7,994 bases of DNA from Sulfitobacter sp. (GTDB lineage: Bacteria; Pseudomonadota; Alphaproteobacteria; Rhodobacterales; Rhodobacteraceae). Every line of letters begins with the position of its first letter. The first letter of the stretch is position 1. The position numbers and the translations under genes are program-made. Of the stretch, positions 1 to 5,705 are shown in pieces. The stretch is from NCBI GenBank assembly GCA_024636395.1, contig JAGXHD010000104.1, forward strand, positions 1 through 7,994, written 5' to 3'. The notes below the pieces were generated by a model that saw only the letters and a list, made by a program, of their open reading frames with translations, was not told the DNA's origin and searched no databases.

Positions 1-122
1 AGTCTGGCCTAGTCGGCCGCGCCCCGCATTTCAATCTGCGACGCGTCTGATCGCACTTTGCGCAGAGATGCGGCGGCTTTGCAGAGGGGCCTGACGCCGC
101 ATCTTTCGATGGTGGGATGTTT
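1..122. other. Left-edge region with no supported gene
   Basis: No convincing coding sequence is visible here. On the plus strand the three frames close at stops near 10-12, 48-50 and 92-94. The frame ending at 50 would leave a short tail (SGLVGRAPHFNLRRV) that could be the C-terminus of a gene entering from the left, 13 bases ahead of the hairpin at 64-106, but I cannot identify it. On the minus strand the ATGs at 29 and 102 reach stops quickly. The region is best read as the 3' flank of ldtR, possibly shared with a convergent gene outside the window. Confidence 0.5.
64..106. terminator. Strong hairpin downstream of ldtR, probable (bidirectional) terminator
   Basis: The arms GATGCGGCG (67-75) and CGCCGCATC (95-103) are perfectly complementary. 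The stem extends outward through 66/104, a G-T wobble at 65/105 and 64/106, giving about 12 pairs around a 19-base loop. On the plus strand the 3' arm runs into TTTCG, a short T run. On the minus strand it lies 17 bases after the ldtR stop but has no T tract. It therefore suits a plus-strand gene ending to the left at least as well as ldtR itself. Confidence 0.55.
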
Positions 123-641
123 TCAGTAGATATAGCGGATCTGGTCGGTCCAGTACCGCTCCACTCGTTTGAGCGAGGCGGTGATCTCCACCACGCCCTC
201 GGGGCCCAGAACGCCCTTGTCCTCAAGCCCGCCCGCGTGCCGTAGGAACAGGTCGGACACGACATCGCGGATATAGCGGCCTTTTTCGGTCAGCCGCACG
301 CGCACGGAGCGACGGTCTACCTCGCAGCGCTGATGGTGCATATATCCCATCTCGACCAGCTTCTTGAGATTGTAGCTCACGTTGCTACCCTGATAATAGC
401 CACGGCTTTTCAACTCACCCGCAGTCACCTCGTTGTCGCCGATGTTGAAAAGCAACAGCGCCTGCACGGCATTGATCTCCAGCACGCCTACTCGCTCGAA
501 TTCGTCCTTGATCACGTCTAGCAAAAGCCGGTGCAGCCGCTCTACCAGAGACAGCGCCTCCAGATAGCCGCTCATGAACCCTTTCTCGGGCGGGGACATC
601 TTCGCATTGGCTGGCAGGCCAATGGGATCTTGAATGCTCAT
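123..641 (-). CDS. ldtR: MarR-family winged-helix regulator, LdtR-like
   Basis: This 172-residue protein resembles the alphaproteobacterial LdtR group of MarR regulators, which were named for control of an L,D-transpeptidase gene and are linked to cell-wall remodelling and osmotic stress tolerance. The N-terminal dimerisation region (about 20-50) precedes a winged helix at about 55-125. The recognition helix lies at about 81-100 (GYYQGSNVSYNLKKLVEMGY). The wing carries the MarR signature DRRSVRVRLTEKG (109-121), and a C-terminal helix (about 140-168) would complete the dimer. The start at 641 is preceded by GGAGAG four bases upstream. The gene lies 80 bases downstream of sdhE on the same strand and ends near the hairpin at 64-106. 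No L,D-transpeptidase gene is in the window, so the target is inferred from the family only. The family call is firm; the LdtR name is likely. Confidence 0.85.
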   Translation of the reverse strand: MSIQDPIGLPANAKMSPPEKGFMSGYLEALSLVERLHRLLLDVIKDEFERVGVLEINAVQALLLFNIGDNEVTAGELKSRGYYQGSNVSYNLKKLVEMGYMHHQRCEVDRRSVRVRLTEKGRYIRDVVSDLFLRHAGGLEDKGVLGPEGVVEITASLKRVERYWTDQIRYIY

Positions 642-690
642 ACTACTCTCCGGTTTTTATGGCTCTGATGCGTAGATTGCCAAAAAAAAC

Positions 691-720
691 AGAATATTTC
701 GTTAAAAGCAGGCCGAGCAA
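691..720 (-). promoter_or_regulatory. Candidate ldtR promoter
   Basis: Reading the minus strand, TTGCTC (720-715) and TATTCT (696-691) are separated by 18 bases. They sit just beyond the sdhE stop in an AT-rich pocket unlike the surrounding GC-rich DNA. A start near 684 would give a leader of about 43 bases containing a run of eight T residues (688-681 region). The boxes are imperfect sigma-70-type matches and read-through from sdhE is also possible. Confidence 0.3.
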
Positions 721-721
721 A

Positions 722-1012
722 TTATCCTTGCGCAATATGGGTTTGGATGTCTTTAACCAGCGCATCATATGGCGGTTTGGGTGGAAACTGCCCGGTGACC
801 CATTGATAAAGGTCGTGATCGTTTTCATCGAGGAAGTCGTCGTAAAGGGTCAGGCCATCGGCATCCATCGCCTCCAGACGGTCCCCGGCGTAGGCCGACA
901 GGATCAGATCCATCTCCTTGATCCCGCGCCGCATGGAGCGCATGGCGAGGCGCTTGACGCGCACCTCGCGCGGCTCGTTCGCGGGGCGTTCGGGGCGGGG
1001 CATTTCAAACAT
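722..1012 (-). CDS. sdhE: Succinate dehydrogenase assembly factor 2 / FAD assembly factor SdhE
   Basis: This 96-residue protein belongs to the SdhE/Sdh5 family. These small cytoplasmic factors help attach FAD covalently to the SdhA flavoprotein of succinate dehydrogenase (complex II, TCA cycle). The diagnostic RGxxE motif is present in MRSMRRGIKEMDLIL (R29, G30, E33). It is followed by the conserved acidic/aromatic stretch YDDFLDENDHDLYQWVTG (57-74). Length matches the family. The reading frame stays open upstream to an ATG at 1090. I start at 1012 because AAGGAG lies 7 bases upstream (1025-1020) and the extra 26 residues fall inside the regulator gene and look unlike the family. The start overlaps the end of that regulator by 8 bases, indicating an operon with coupled translation. 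The sdh structural genes are not in the window. Confidence 0.92.
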   Translation of the reverse strand: MFEMPRPERPANEPREVRVKRLAMRSMRRGIKEMDLILSAYAGDRLEAMDADGLTLYDDFLDENDHDLYQWVTGQFPPKPPYDALVKDIQTHIAQG

Positions 1013-1439
1013 CGTTTGTCTCCTTGAGCAGGGCACGCAGGCGCTTTTCGAGCATACCGACATGTTTGGCGCTTTGCGACAGCTCAACACGCAGGCTGCG
1101 CATCTCGGAGAGCAGATCGTCGGCGCCCTGCGGCAGTACCGCCGGACCTCCGCCGCCGCTCAACCCTTCGCCCTCTCCATTGATGAGCCACATGATCGAG
1201 ACATTGAGCAATCCCGCCAGCATGGAGAGGCGATTGGCGCGCGGTTCGGCCACATCGTTTTCCCAGCTGCGCAAAGTTACCAACCGCACGCCCAGACGAC
1301 GGGCCAGCACGGCCTGCGTCATGCCAGACGCCTCGCGCGCGGCCGAAACACGATCTCCGAACGTGGCGACCTCGGGGGAATACCAGTCGGTCGCCATATC
1401 GGGCGTATAGGTGTCGGGCGTGTCTGGCTCATCTGTCAT
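1005..1439 (-). CDS. XRE-family helix-turn-helix transcriptional regulator
   Basis: This 144-residue cytoplasmic protein has an acidic, proline-rich N-terminus (1-25). A Cro/CI-type helix-turn-helix follows at about 27-82 (FGDRVSAAREASGMTQAVLA... to VSIMWLINGEG), with the MTQ turn and the RSWEND recognition segment near 56-62. A Gly-rich linker (91-98) leads to a Leu-rich C-terminal segment (about 108-141) that could form a coiled coil for dimerisation. The start at 1439 has GGAGG five bases upstream. The frame is open far upstream, into the antisense of the aminotransferase, but that part is not gene-like. The stop overlaps the sdhE start by 8 bases, and the gene is divergent from the aspartate aminotransferase with 117 bases between, so autoregulation and control of that neighbour are plausible inferences. 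Target and ligand are unknown. Confidence 0.88.
   Translation of the reverse strand: MTDEPDTPDTYTPDMATDWYSPEVATFGDRVSAAREASGMTQAVLARRLGVRLVTLRSWENDVAEPRANRLSMLAGLLNVSIMWLINGEGEGLSGGGGPAVLPQGADDLLSEMRSLRVELSQSAKHVGMLEKRLRALLKETNDV
1020..1025 (-). promoter_or_regulatory. Shine-Dalgarno sequence that fixes the sdhE start
   Basis: On the minus strand AAGGAG lies 7 bases before the ATG at 1012, inside the last codons of the XRE regulator. It supports the short 96-residue SdhE over the 122-residue extension and suits translational coupling. Confidence 0.75.
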
Positions 1440-1492
1440 CGTGTCCTCCAGTTTGTACGGGGTGTTTGTGCAGCCGTGCCGCTCAAAGGCGC

Positions 1493-1522
1493 TTGCAACT
1501 GCCGCGGGCCACCCCCTATGAG
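1493..1522 (+). promoter_or_regulatory. Candidate promoter of the aminotransferase gene
   Basis: TTGCAA (1493-1498) and TATGAG (1517-1522) are 18 bases apart and would start transcription near 1529, about 28 bases before the ATG at 1557. A TATATA at 1535-1540 is closer to the gene but has no partner box. The TTGCAA is itself a palindrome inside the divergent region shared with the XRE regulator. This is a weak match. Confidence 0.3.
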
Positions 1523-1556
1523 TGATGTGTCTTTTATATAGCGCAATGAGGCCGAA

Positions 1557-2759
1557 ATGGAACTGCTCTCCCGTACACTTGCCCGCGTAAAGCCCTCCCC
1601 CACTATCGCCGTCACCACCAAAGCGCAGGAGCTCAAGGCCGCCGGGCGCGATGTAATCGGGCTGGGCGCAGGCGAGCCCGATTTCGACACGCCGCAGAAC
1701 ATCAAGGATGCGGCTGTCGCGGCGATCGCATCGGGCAAGACGAAATATACGGCTGTTGACGGAATACCAGAGCTGAAGAAGGCGATCTGTGCCAAGTTCA
1801 AGCGCGACAATGACCTTGATTACCTGCCCGCGCAAGTCAGCGTTTCTTCGGGTGGCAAGCAAGTCCTGTACAACGCACTGATCGCCACGATGAATCCCGG
1901 TGAGGAGGTCATCATTCCAGCGCCCTATTGGGTAAGCTATCCCGATATGGTCCTGCTGGCGGGCGGCACGCCCGTGATCGTGGAATGCCAGATCGAGCAG
2001 AATTTCAAGATGAGCGCCGAGCAGCTCGAAGCGGCGATCACGCCAAACACCAAATGGCTTATCTTCAACTCGCCCTCCAATCCCACAGGCGCGGGCTACA
2101 GCTGGGACGAGCTCAAAGCGCTGACCGACGTGCTTCTGCGCCACCCCCATGTCTGGGTGATGACCGATGACATGTACGAGCATCTGGCCTATGACGACTT
2201 CAAGTTCTGCACGCCTGCGCAGGTCGAGCCGCAGCTCTACGACCGCACGCTGGCGGTCAACGGCGTGAGCAAGGCCTATGCCATGACCGGCTGGCGCATC
2301 GGCTATGCCGCCGGGCCCGAAAAGCTGATCGGCGCGATGCGCAAGGTTCAGTCCCAGTCAACGTCCAACCCCTGCTCCATCAGCCAATACGCCGCTGTCG
2401 AGGCACTTAACGGGACGCAGGATTATATCGAGCCGCACAACCAGCTTTTTGTGCGCCGCCGTAATCTGGTGGTCGAAGCGCTCAACGCGATCGACGGGAT
2501 GGTGTGTCCCGTGCCGGAAGGGGCCTTCTACGTCTATCCCTCCATTGCAGGGCTGATCGGCAAGACATCCAAAGGTGGCACACTGATCGAAAATGACGAG
2601 ATCTTCGCGACCGCCCTGCTGGAGGAGACCGGCGTGGCCGTGGTGTTTGGCTCTGCTTTCGGGCTGAGCCCCAACTTCCGCATCAGCTATGCCACCTCCG
2701 ACGAAAATCTGGTGGAAGCCTGCAAGCGGATCACGGATTTCTGCGCGGGCCTGAGCTGA
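1557..2759 (+). CDS. aspC/aatA: Pyridoxal-phosphate aspartate aminotransferase (class I-beta; possible prephenate aminotransferase)
   Basis: This 400-residue fold-type I aminotransferase is full length for the I-beta subgroup. It would interconvert aspartate/2-oxoglutarate and oxaloacetate/glutamate in the cytoplasm. The Schiff-base lysine is K239 in NGVSKAYAMTGWRIGY, and R247 of the same motif contacts the cofactor phosphate. N175 in SPSNPTG, D204 in VMTDDMYEHL and Y207 are the other cofactor contacts. R375 in FRISYATS should hold the substrate carboxylate. Some I-beta enzymes of this type also transaminate prephenate to arogenate, and K12, reported as relevant to that activity, is present here. 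Substrate range is not settled by sequence. The ATG at 1557 has a GAGG six bases upstream. The gene is divergent from the XRE regulator and is followed by a hairpin and the unknown gene at 2833. Confidence 0.95.
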   Translation: MELLSRTLARVKPSPTIAVTTKAQELKAAGRDVIGLGAGEPDFDTPQNIKDAAVAAIASGKTKYTAVDGIPELKKAICAKFKRDNDLDYLPAQVSVSSGGKQVLYNALIATMNPGEEVIIPAPYWVSYPDMVLLAGGTPVIVECQIEQNFKMSAEQLEAAITPNTKWLIFNSPSNPTGAGYSWDELKALTDVLLRHPHVWVMTDDMYEHLAYDDFKFCTPAQVEPQLYDRTLAVNGVSKAYAMTGWRIGYAAGPEKLIGAMRKVQSQSTSNPCSISQYAAVEALNGTQDYIEPHNQLFVRRRNLVVEALNAIDGMVCPVPEGAFYVYPSIAGLIGKTSKGGTLIENDEIFATALLEETGVAVVFGSAFGLSPNFRISYATSDENLVEACKRITDFCAGLS

Positions 2760-2769
2760 ACCCTTTTCG

Positions 2770-2794
2770 CCGGCAGATGATTGCATTCTGCCGG
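2770..2794 (+). terminator. Hairpin after the aminotransferase gene
   Basis: CCGGCAGA (2770-2777) pairs perfectly with TCTGCCGG (2787-2794) around a 9-base loop, starting 10 bases after the aminotransferase stop. A G-T wobble at 2769/2795 can extend it. No T run follows, so it is not a classic intrinsic terminator. It may be a partial terminator or an mRNA-stabilising 3' end between this gene and the one at 2833. Confidence 0.4.
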
Positions 2795-2832
2795 TGAGTT
2801 GAGCAAACTGTCTGAAACTAAGGAACACTTCC

Positions 2833-3240
2833 ATGGCGGACAAGCTCCCCGAGTATTACTTCCGTGTGCGTGAAAACGGGGCCTTCGTCTTTCGCCTGGA
2901 TACCGAGAATCGCCAGCGGCGTATCGAGATGGACCAAATCGCGGTGGTCAACATGCGCAACGGCGAGATTAAGGCGCAGGGTGATCGCGTTTTGTCGGAG
3001 GCGGATATCGACGCGATCAAGGCCTGGATGACGGAGCGGGCGGACACGCTGGCCCACCGCGAAATCGACGATATTTTCCGCGCGATTGACTACCTCAACA
3101 CCACGACACATTGGGTACAATCGCGCGCGACCGAGGCGCAGTTGGAGGCCGTGACGGACCAGCTGTTACTGGCGATGCACGACCTGCGCAGCACACTGGT
3201 CCGCAAGAAAGCGGACCGGATGAGCACCGATCAGGGCTGA
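2833..3240 (+). CDS. Conserved hypothetical protein, 135 residues
   Basis: I do not recognise a characterised domain, though the protein looks like a family often found beside the aminotransferase in Rhodobacteraceae. It is soluble, charged, and lacks a signal peptide or membrane segment. The N-terminal half (5-50: YYFRVRENGAFVFRLDTENR, then QIAVVNMRNGEIKAQG) looks like alternating beta strands with polar turns. The C-terminal half (55-128) looks helical and rich in charged residues, ending in a basic RKKADR. AAGGA lies 8 bases before the ATG at 2833, supporting the start. Composition and third-position GC match the neighbours, so it looks like a real native gene. It sits 73 bases after the aminotransferase on the same strand and may share its transcript. 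No function can be assigned. Confidence 0.8.
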   Translation: MADKLPEYYFRVRENGAFVFRLDTENRQRRIEMDQIAVVNMRNGEIKAQGDRVLSEADIDAIKAWMTERADTLAHREIDDIFRAIDYLNTTTHWVQSRATEAQLEAVTDQLLLAMHDLRSTLVRKKADRMSTDQG

Positions 3241-3243
3241 GAC

Positions 3244-4614
3244 TTAGGCAGCGGGCTGCCTGCGGGCGATGCCCGGCAGGACGGTACGCCAAAAGCGCCA
3301 ACTGAGCAGGATCGCGGCCACGCCGAGTCCGATGGCAAGCCCCGCCCAAAGGCCGATCCCGCCGAAGCCCAGCGGGAACGCCAGCAAATAGGCCGAGGGC
3401 ACGCCGACGATCCAATAGCTGAACGCCGCAAAGACCATGGGCAGGCGCGTGTCCTGCACGCCGCGCAGCGTTCCCAGCGCGATTGCCTGCGTGCCGTCCG
3501 CAAGCTGAAACAATCCTGCCATGAGCAGCAGCCCCACGCCTACCGAGAGGATCTCGGCCCGGGCAGGCTCGCCTTCCCGGATGAACAGGCTGATGAGAAA
3601 CTCTGGAAACAGGATGAAAAAGCCGAGCGTGAGGACCGAAAAACCAAGCGACATCATCGTGACGATCCGCGCGCCGCGCGCCAGATGCGGCGCATCCCAG
3701 CGGCCGTAGGCATTTCCCGCACGCACGGTGGCGGCATTGGCGAGGCCGAGATGCACCATGAAGGTGATCGAAGCGAACTGGATCGCGATGCCGTGGGCTG
3801 CCAGCGCGATCGTGCCCAGCCAGCCCATCATTACGGCAGAGGCCGCGAAAAGACCCACTTCACTCAGCGAGGTGATCGAAATGGGCCAGCCAAGGCGGAA
3901 CACGCGTGCCATCATATCGCGGTCCACGGCCCAGAGGCGGCGGAAAAGATCATGCTCCGGCAACGCACGGCGCACGTAGAGGACGACGCCAACGAGCGAG
4001 ACAATCTGCGTGCTCAGCGATGCGATGGCCGCCCCAGCCACGCCCAGTTCCGGCGCGCCCCAGTTGCCGAAGATGAGCACGTAATTGACCAGCGCATTGG
4101 TGAGCGCTGCCAGCACGGTGATCCAGAGCACGACCTGCGTGCGCTCGAGGGCGGCAAGATAGCTTTTGAGCACCATGACGAAAAGGGCGGGCACGATACC
4201 CCAGCCTGCAATCGAGAGATACTGAGAGCCCAGCGTGACGACCGTATCCTCCTGCCCCATCAGGCGCAGAATGGATGCGGAAAACATGAGCGGGACAAGC
4301 GCCGTGATACCAAAGCCGAAGCTGAGCCAGAGCCCCATGCGCGTCGCGCGGCGGATCGACGTCTGGTCACGCGCAGCGGCGAAACTCGCGACCATGGGCA
4401 TCACCGCCCAGGCGAAGCCTGAACCGAAGATGAACAGAACGAAGAAATAGGTGGAGGCCAGCGTGACAGCAGCCAGCGCCTCGACCGCGTACCAGCCCAA
4501 CATGAGCGTATCGGTCACGCCGATGGCCATCTGCGCGAGATGGCCGCCGATCAGCGGCAGGCCCAACACGGCGATGGCGCGAATATGGGCGGGGGTGGAC
4601 ATGTTCTTGAGCAT
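3244..4614 (-). CDS. MATE-family multidrug/Na+ or H+ antiporter
   Basis: This 456-residue inner-membrane protein has about twelve hydrophobic segments arranged as two halves of six, the normal size and plan of a NorM/DinF-type MATE exporter. The first segment carries GHLAQMAIGVTDTLMLG, and D35 aligns with the ion-coupling aspartate of NorM proteins. The family pattern TNALVNYVLIFGNWG lies at 172-186. The second half has GIAIQFASITFMVHLG (275-290) followed by the typical ATVRAGNAYG (295-304). It should expel cationic or amphipathic compounds in exchange for Na+ or H+; the substrate cannot be read from sequence. The ATG at 4614 has GGAGG four bases upstream; ATG at 4602 is an alternative start. 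It is divergent from the alpha/beta hydrolase and converges on the 135-residue gene with 3 bases between stop codons. A long antisense open frame inside it is a GC-driven shadow. Confidence 0.93.
   Translation of the reverse strand: MLKNMSTPAHIRAIAVLGLPLIGGHLAQMAIGVTDTLMLGWYAVEALAAVTLASTYFFVLFIFGSGFAWAVMPMVASFAAARDQTSIRRATRMGLWLSFGFGITALVPLMFSASILRLMGQEDTVVTLGSQYLSIAGWGIVPALFVMVLKSYLAALERTQVVLWITVLAALTNALVNYVLIFGNWGAPELGVAGAAIASLSTQIVSLVGVVLYVRRALPEHDLFRRLWAVDRDMMARVFRLGWPISITSLSEVGLFAASAVMMGWLGTIALAAHGIAIQFASITFMVHLGLANAATVRAGNAYGRWDAPHLARGARIVTMMSLGFSVLTLGFFILFPEFLISLFIREGEPARAEILSVGVGLLLMAGLFQLADGTQAIALGTLRGVQDTRLPMVFAAFSYWIVGVPSAYLLAFPLGFGGIGLWAGLAIGLGVAAILLSWRFWRTVLPGIARRQPAA
3246..3279. 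other. Overlapping hairpins in the MATE gene 3' end, between convergent genes
   Basis: AGGCAGC (3246-3252) pairs with GCTGCCT (3255-3261). The same CTGCC (3256-3260) can instead pair with GGCAG (3275-3279), with an inner GGGC/GCCC stem (3264-3267/3271-3274) and a 3-base bulge. They lie 5 bases past the stop of the plus-strand 135-residue gene and inside the last codons of the minus-strand MATE gene. Neither strand has a T tract, so a role in termination is only possible. Confidence 0.3.
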
Positions 4615-4687
4615 GGCGCCTCCATAGGCTCAAACCGCACGGGCCGAAAGCCGCGAAATGATGTCGCGTCATTCGGGCGGCGCGCGA

Positions 4688-4717
4688 TTGTGCGCGGCGG
4701 GTTTCTCGGCCTAGGCT
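4688..4717 (+). promoter_or_regulatory. Candidate promoter of the alpha/beta hydrolase gene
   Basis: TTGTGC (4688-4693) and TAGGCT (4712-4717) are 18 bases apart and would give a start near 4724, about 26 bases before the ATG at 4750. The -10 box is poor. A short dyad AATGA-N7-TCATT (4657-4673) lies upstream in the same divergent gap and could be an operator. Confidence 0.25.
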
Positions 4718-4749
4718 GGCGAATGATGACCCTTGGGGAGGAAAGACGA

Positions 4750-5619
4750 ATGGCGGAATTCTGGACAGAAACGGTGACGCTGCAAGACCAGCCATTTTTC
4801 GTGCGCCACTGGGGCAAACGGGATGCCCCGAAGCTGCTGATGCTGCACGGTTTCCCGGAGTATTCGGGCGCGTGGAACGATCTCGCACCGCTGCTGGCGG
4901 AACGGTTTCATTGCATTGCCCCCGACCAGCGCGGATACGGGCAAAGCTGGCGACCGACGGAAATGGAGCACTATAAGACAGCCCTGCTGGTCAGTGATCT
5001 TGCGGCGCTGATCGGGGAGGAGCCCCTTTTCGTGCTGGGCCATGACTGGGGCGCTTCGGTGGCCTATGCGCTGGCGATCTCGCGGCCTGAACTGGTCTCG
5101 AAGCTCATTATCCTCAACGGGGTGCACCCTGCCCCGTTCCAGCGCGAGCTGGCAAAAGGCGGGCCGCAAACCGATGCCTCGCAATACATCCACTACCTGC
5201 GCCGCGCGGGCGTGGAGGAAGCACTGGCGGCGGATGACTTTGCCAAACTGATGGGGCTGTTCTCGGCGCATATGGACATGGACTGGCTCAGCGGCGAGAC
5301 GCTTGATGGCTATAAGGTGGCGTGGCGCGATGCTGCCGGGCTGACCGGCATGCTCAACTGGTATCGCGCGTCGCCCCTGAAATTGGGCGGCCCCGGCGAG
5401 GCGATAGAGGGGCTGACGTTTGATCCATCGAGGCTACAGGTGTGCTGCCCTCATCTGCTGGTCTGGGGGATGGACGATACCGCGCTGCTGCCGCAGACGA
5501 CGCGGGGGCTGGAGGACTATGCCGCCGATCTTACGCGCGTCGAGATCACGGGGGCGGATCACTGGCTGCATCACCAAAAGCCCGACGCGGTGGCGGAGGC
5601 GATTCTGGGCTGGATCTAG
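4750..5619 (+). CDS. Alpha/beta hydrolase, epoxide-hydrolase-like
   Basis: This 289-residue protein has the core-cap-core plan of epoxide hydrolases and haloalkane dehalogenases. The oxyanion motif HGFPE is at 33-37. The nucleophile elbow GHDWGA (97-102) has an aspartate nucleophile, D99, rather than serine. D243 in VWGMDDTALLP is the likely acid, and H271 in GADHWLHH is the general base. In the cap, Y205 of MLNWYRASP matches the epoxide-polarising tyrosine of epoxide hydrolases, and Y147 or Y149 may be its partner. This favours epoxide hydrolysis over dehalogenation, but the substrate is unknown. No signal peptide is seen, so it is likely cytoplasmic. The frame is open to 4540, but GGGGAGG 8 bases upstream of 4750 and the family's usual N-terminus fix the start here. 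It is divergent from the MATE pump and convergent with dddL. Confidence 0.92.
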   Translation: MAEFWTETVTLQDQPFFVRHWGKRDAPKLLMLHGFPEYSGAWNDLAPLLAERFHCIAPDQRGYGQSWRPTEMEHYKTALLVSDLAALIGEEPLFVLGHDWGASVAYALAISRPELVSKLIILNGVHPAPFQRELAKGGPQTDASQYIHYLRRAGVEEALAADDFAKLMGLFSAHMDMDWLSGETLDGYKVAWRDAAGLTGMLNWYRASPLKLGGPGEAIEGLTFDPSRLQVCCPHLLVWGMDDTALLPQTTRGLEDYAADLTRVEITGADHWLHHQKPDAVAEAILGWI

Positions 5620-5637
5620 CATGCGGGGATAGTGGCT

Positions 5638-5667
5638 GCGGCCGCATGGGCGCACGGGTGCGGCCGC
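5638..5667. terminator. GC-rich hairpin between convergent hydrolase and dddL, two NotI palindromes
   Basis: GCGGCCGCA (5638-5646) pairs with TGCGGCCGC (5659-5667), a perfect 9-base stem around a 12-base loop. It lies 18 bases after the hydrolase stop and 38 bases after the dddL stop on the other strand. Plus-strand sequence continues GATCATTTCG, a weak T run; the minus strand has none. Position and strength suit a shared terminator. Each arm contains the 8-base NotI palindrome, so a competing CGCAC/GTGCG fold in the loop (5651-5662) is also possible. Confidence 0.55.
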
Positions 5668-5705
5668 GATCATTTCGCTCTGGCGCGCCCGCCTGCCGTG
5701 CCCTC

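Noticed and set aside
656..683. TTGGCA-16-CATAAA as an ldtR promoter (minus strand)
   Set aside because: The boxes score well, but transcription would begin near 649, inside the ribosome site at 651-646. The upstream pair at 720-691 is preferred.
1440..2183. N-terminal extension of the XRE regulator to 392 residues
   Set aside because: The extra 248 residues are antisense to the aminotransferase and cross the divergent promoter region. GGAGG before the ATG at 1439 fixes the true start.
3685..4422. A 245-codon plus-strand open frame opposite the MATE gene
   Set aside because: Its composition is dominated by His, Arg, Glu and Gly, it has no ribosome site, and it mirrors a well-defined transporter. 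It is a shadow.
4540..4749. N-terminal extension of the alpha/beta hydrolase to 359 residues
   Set aside because: The extension overlaps the MATE start antisense, has no family resemblance, and the strong GGGGAGG before 4750 marks the real start.
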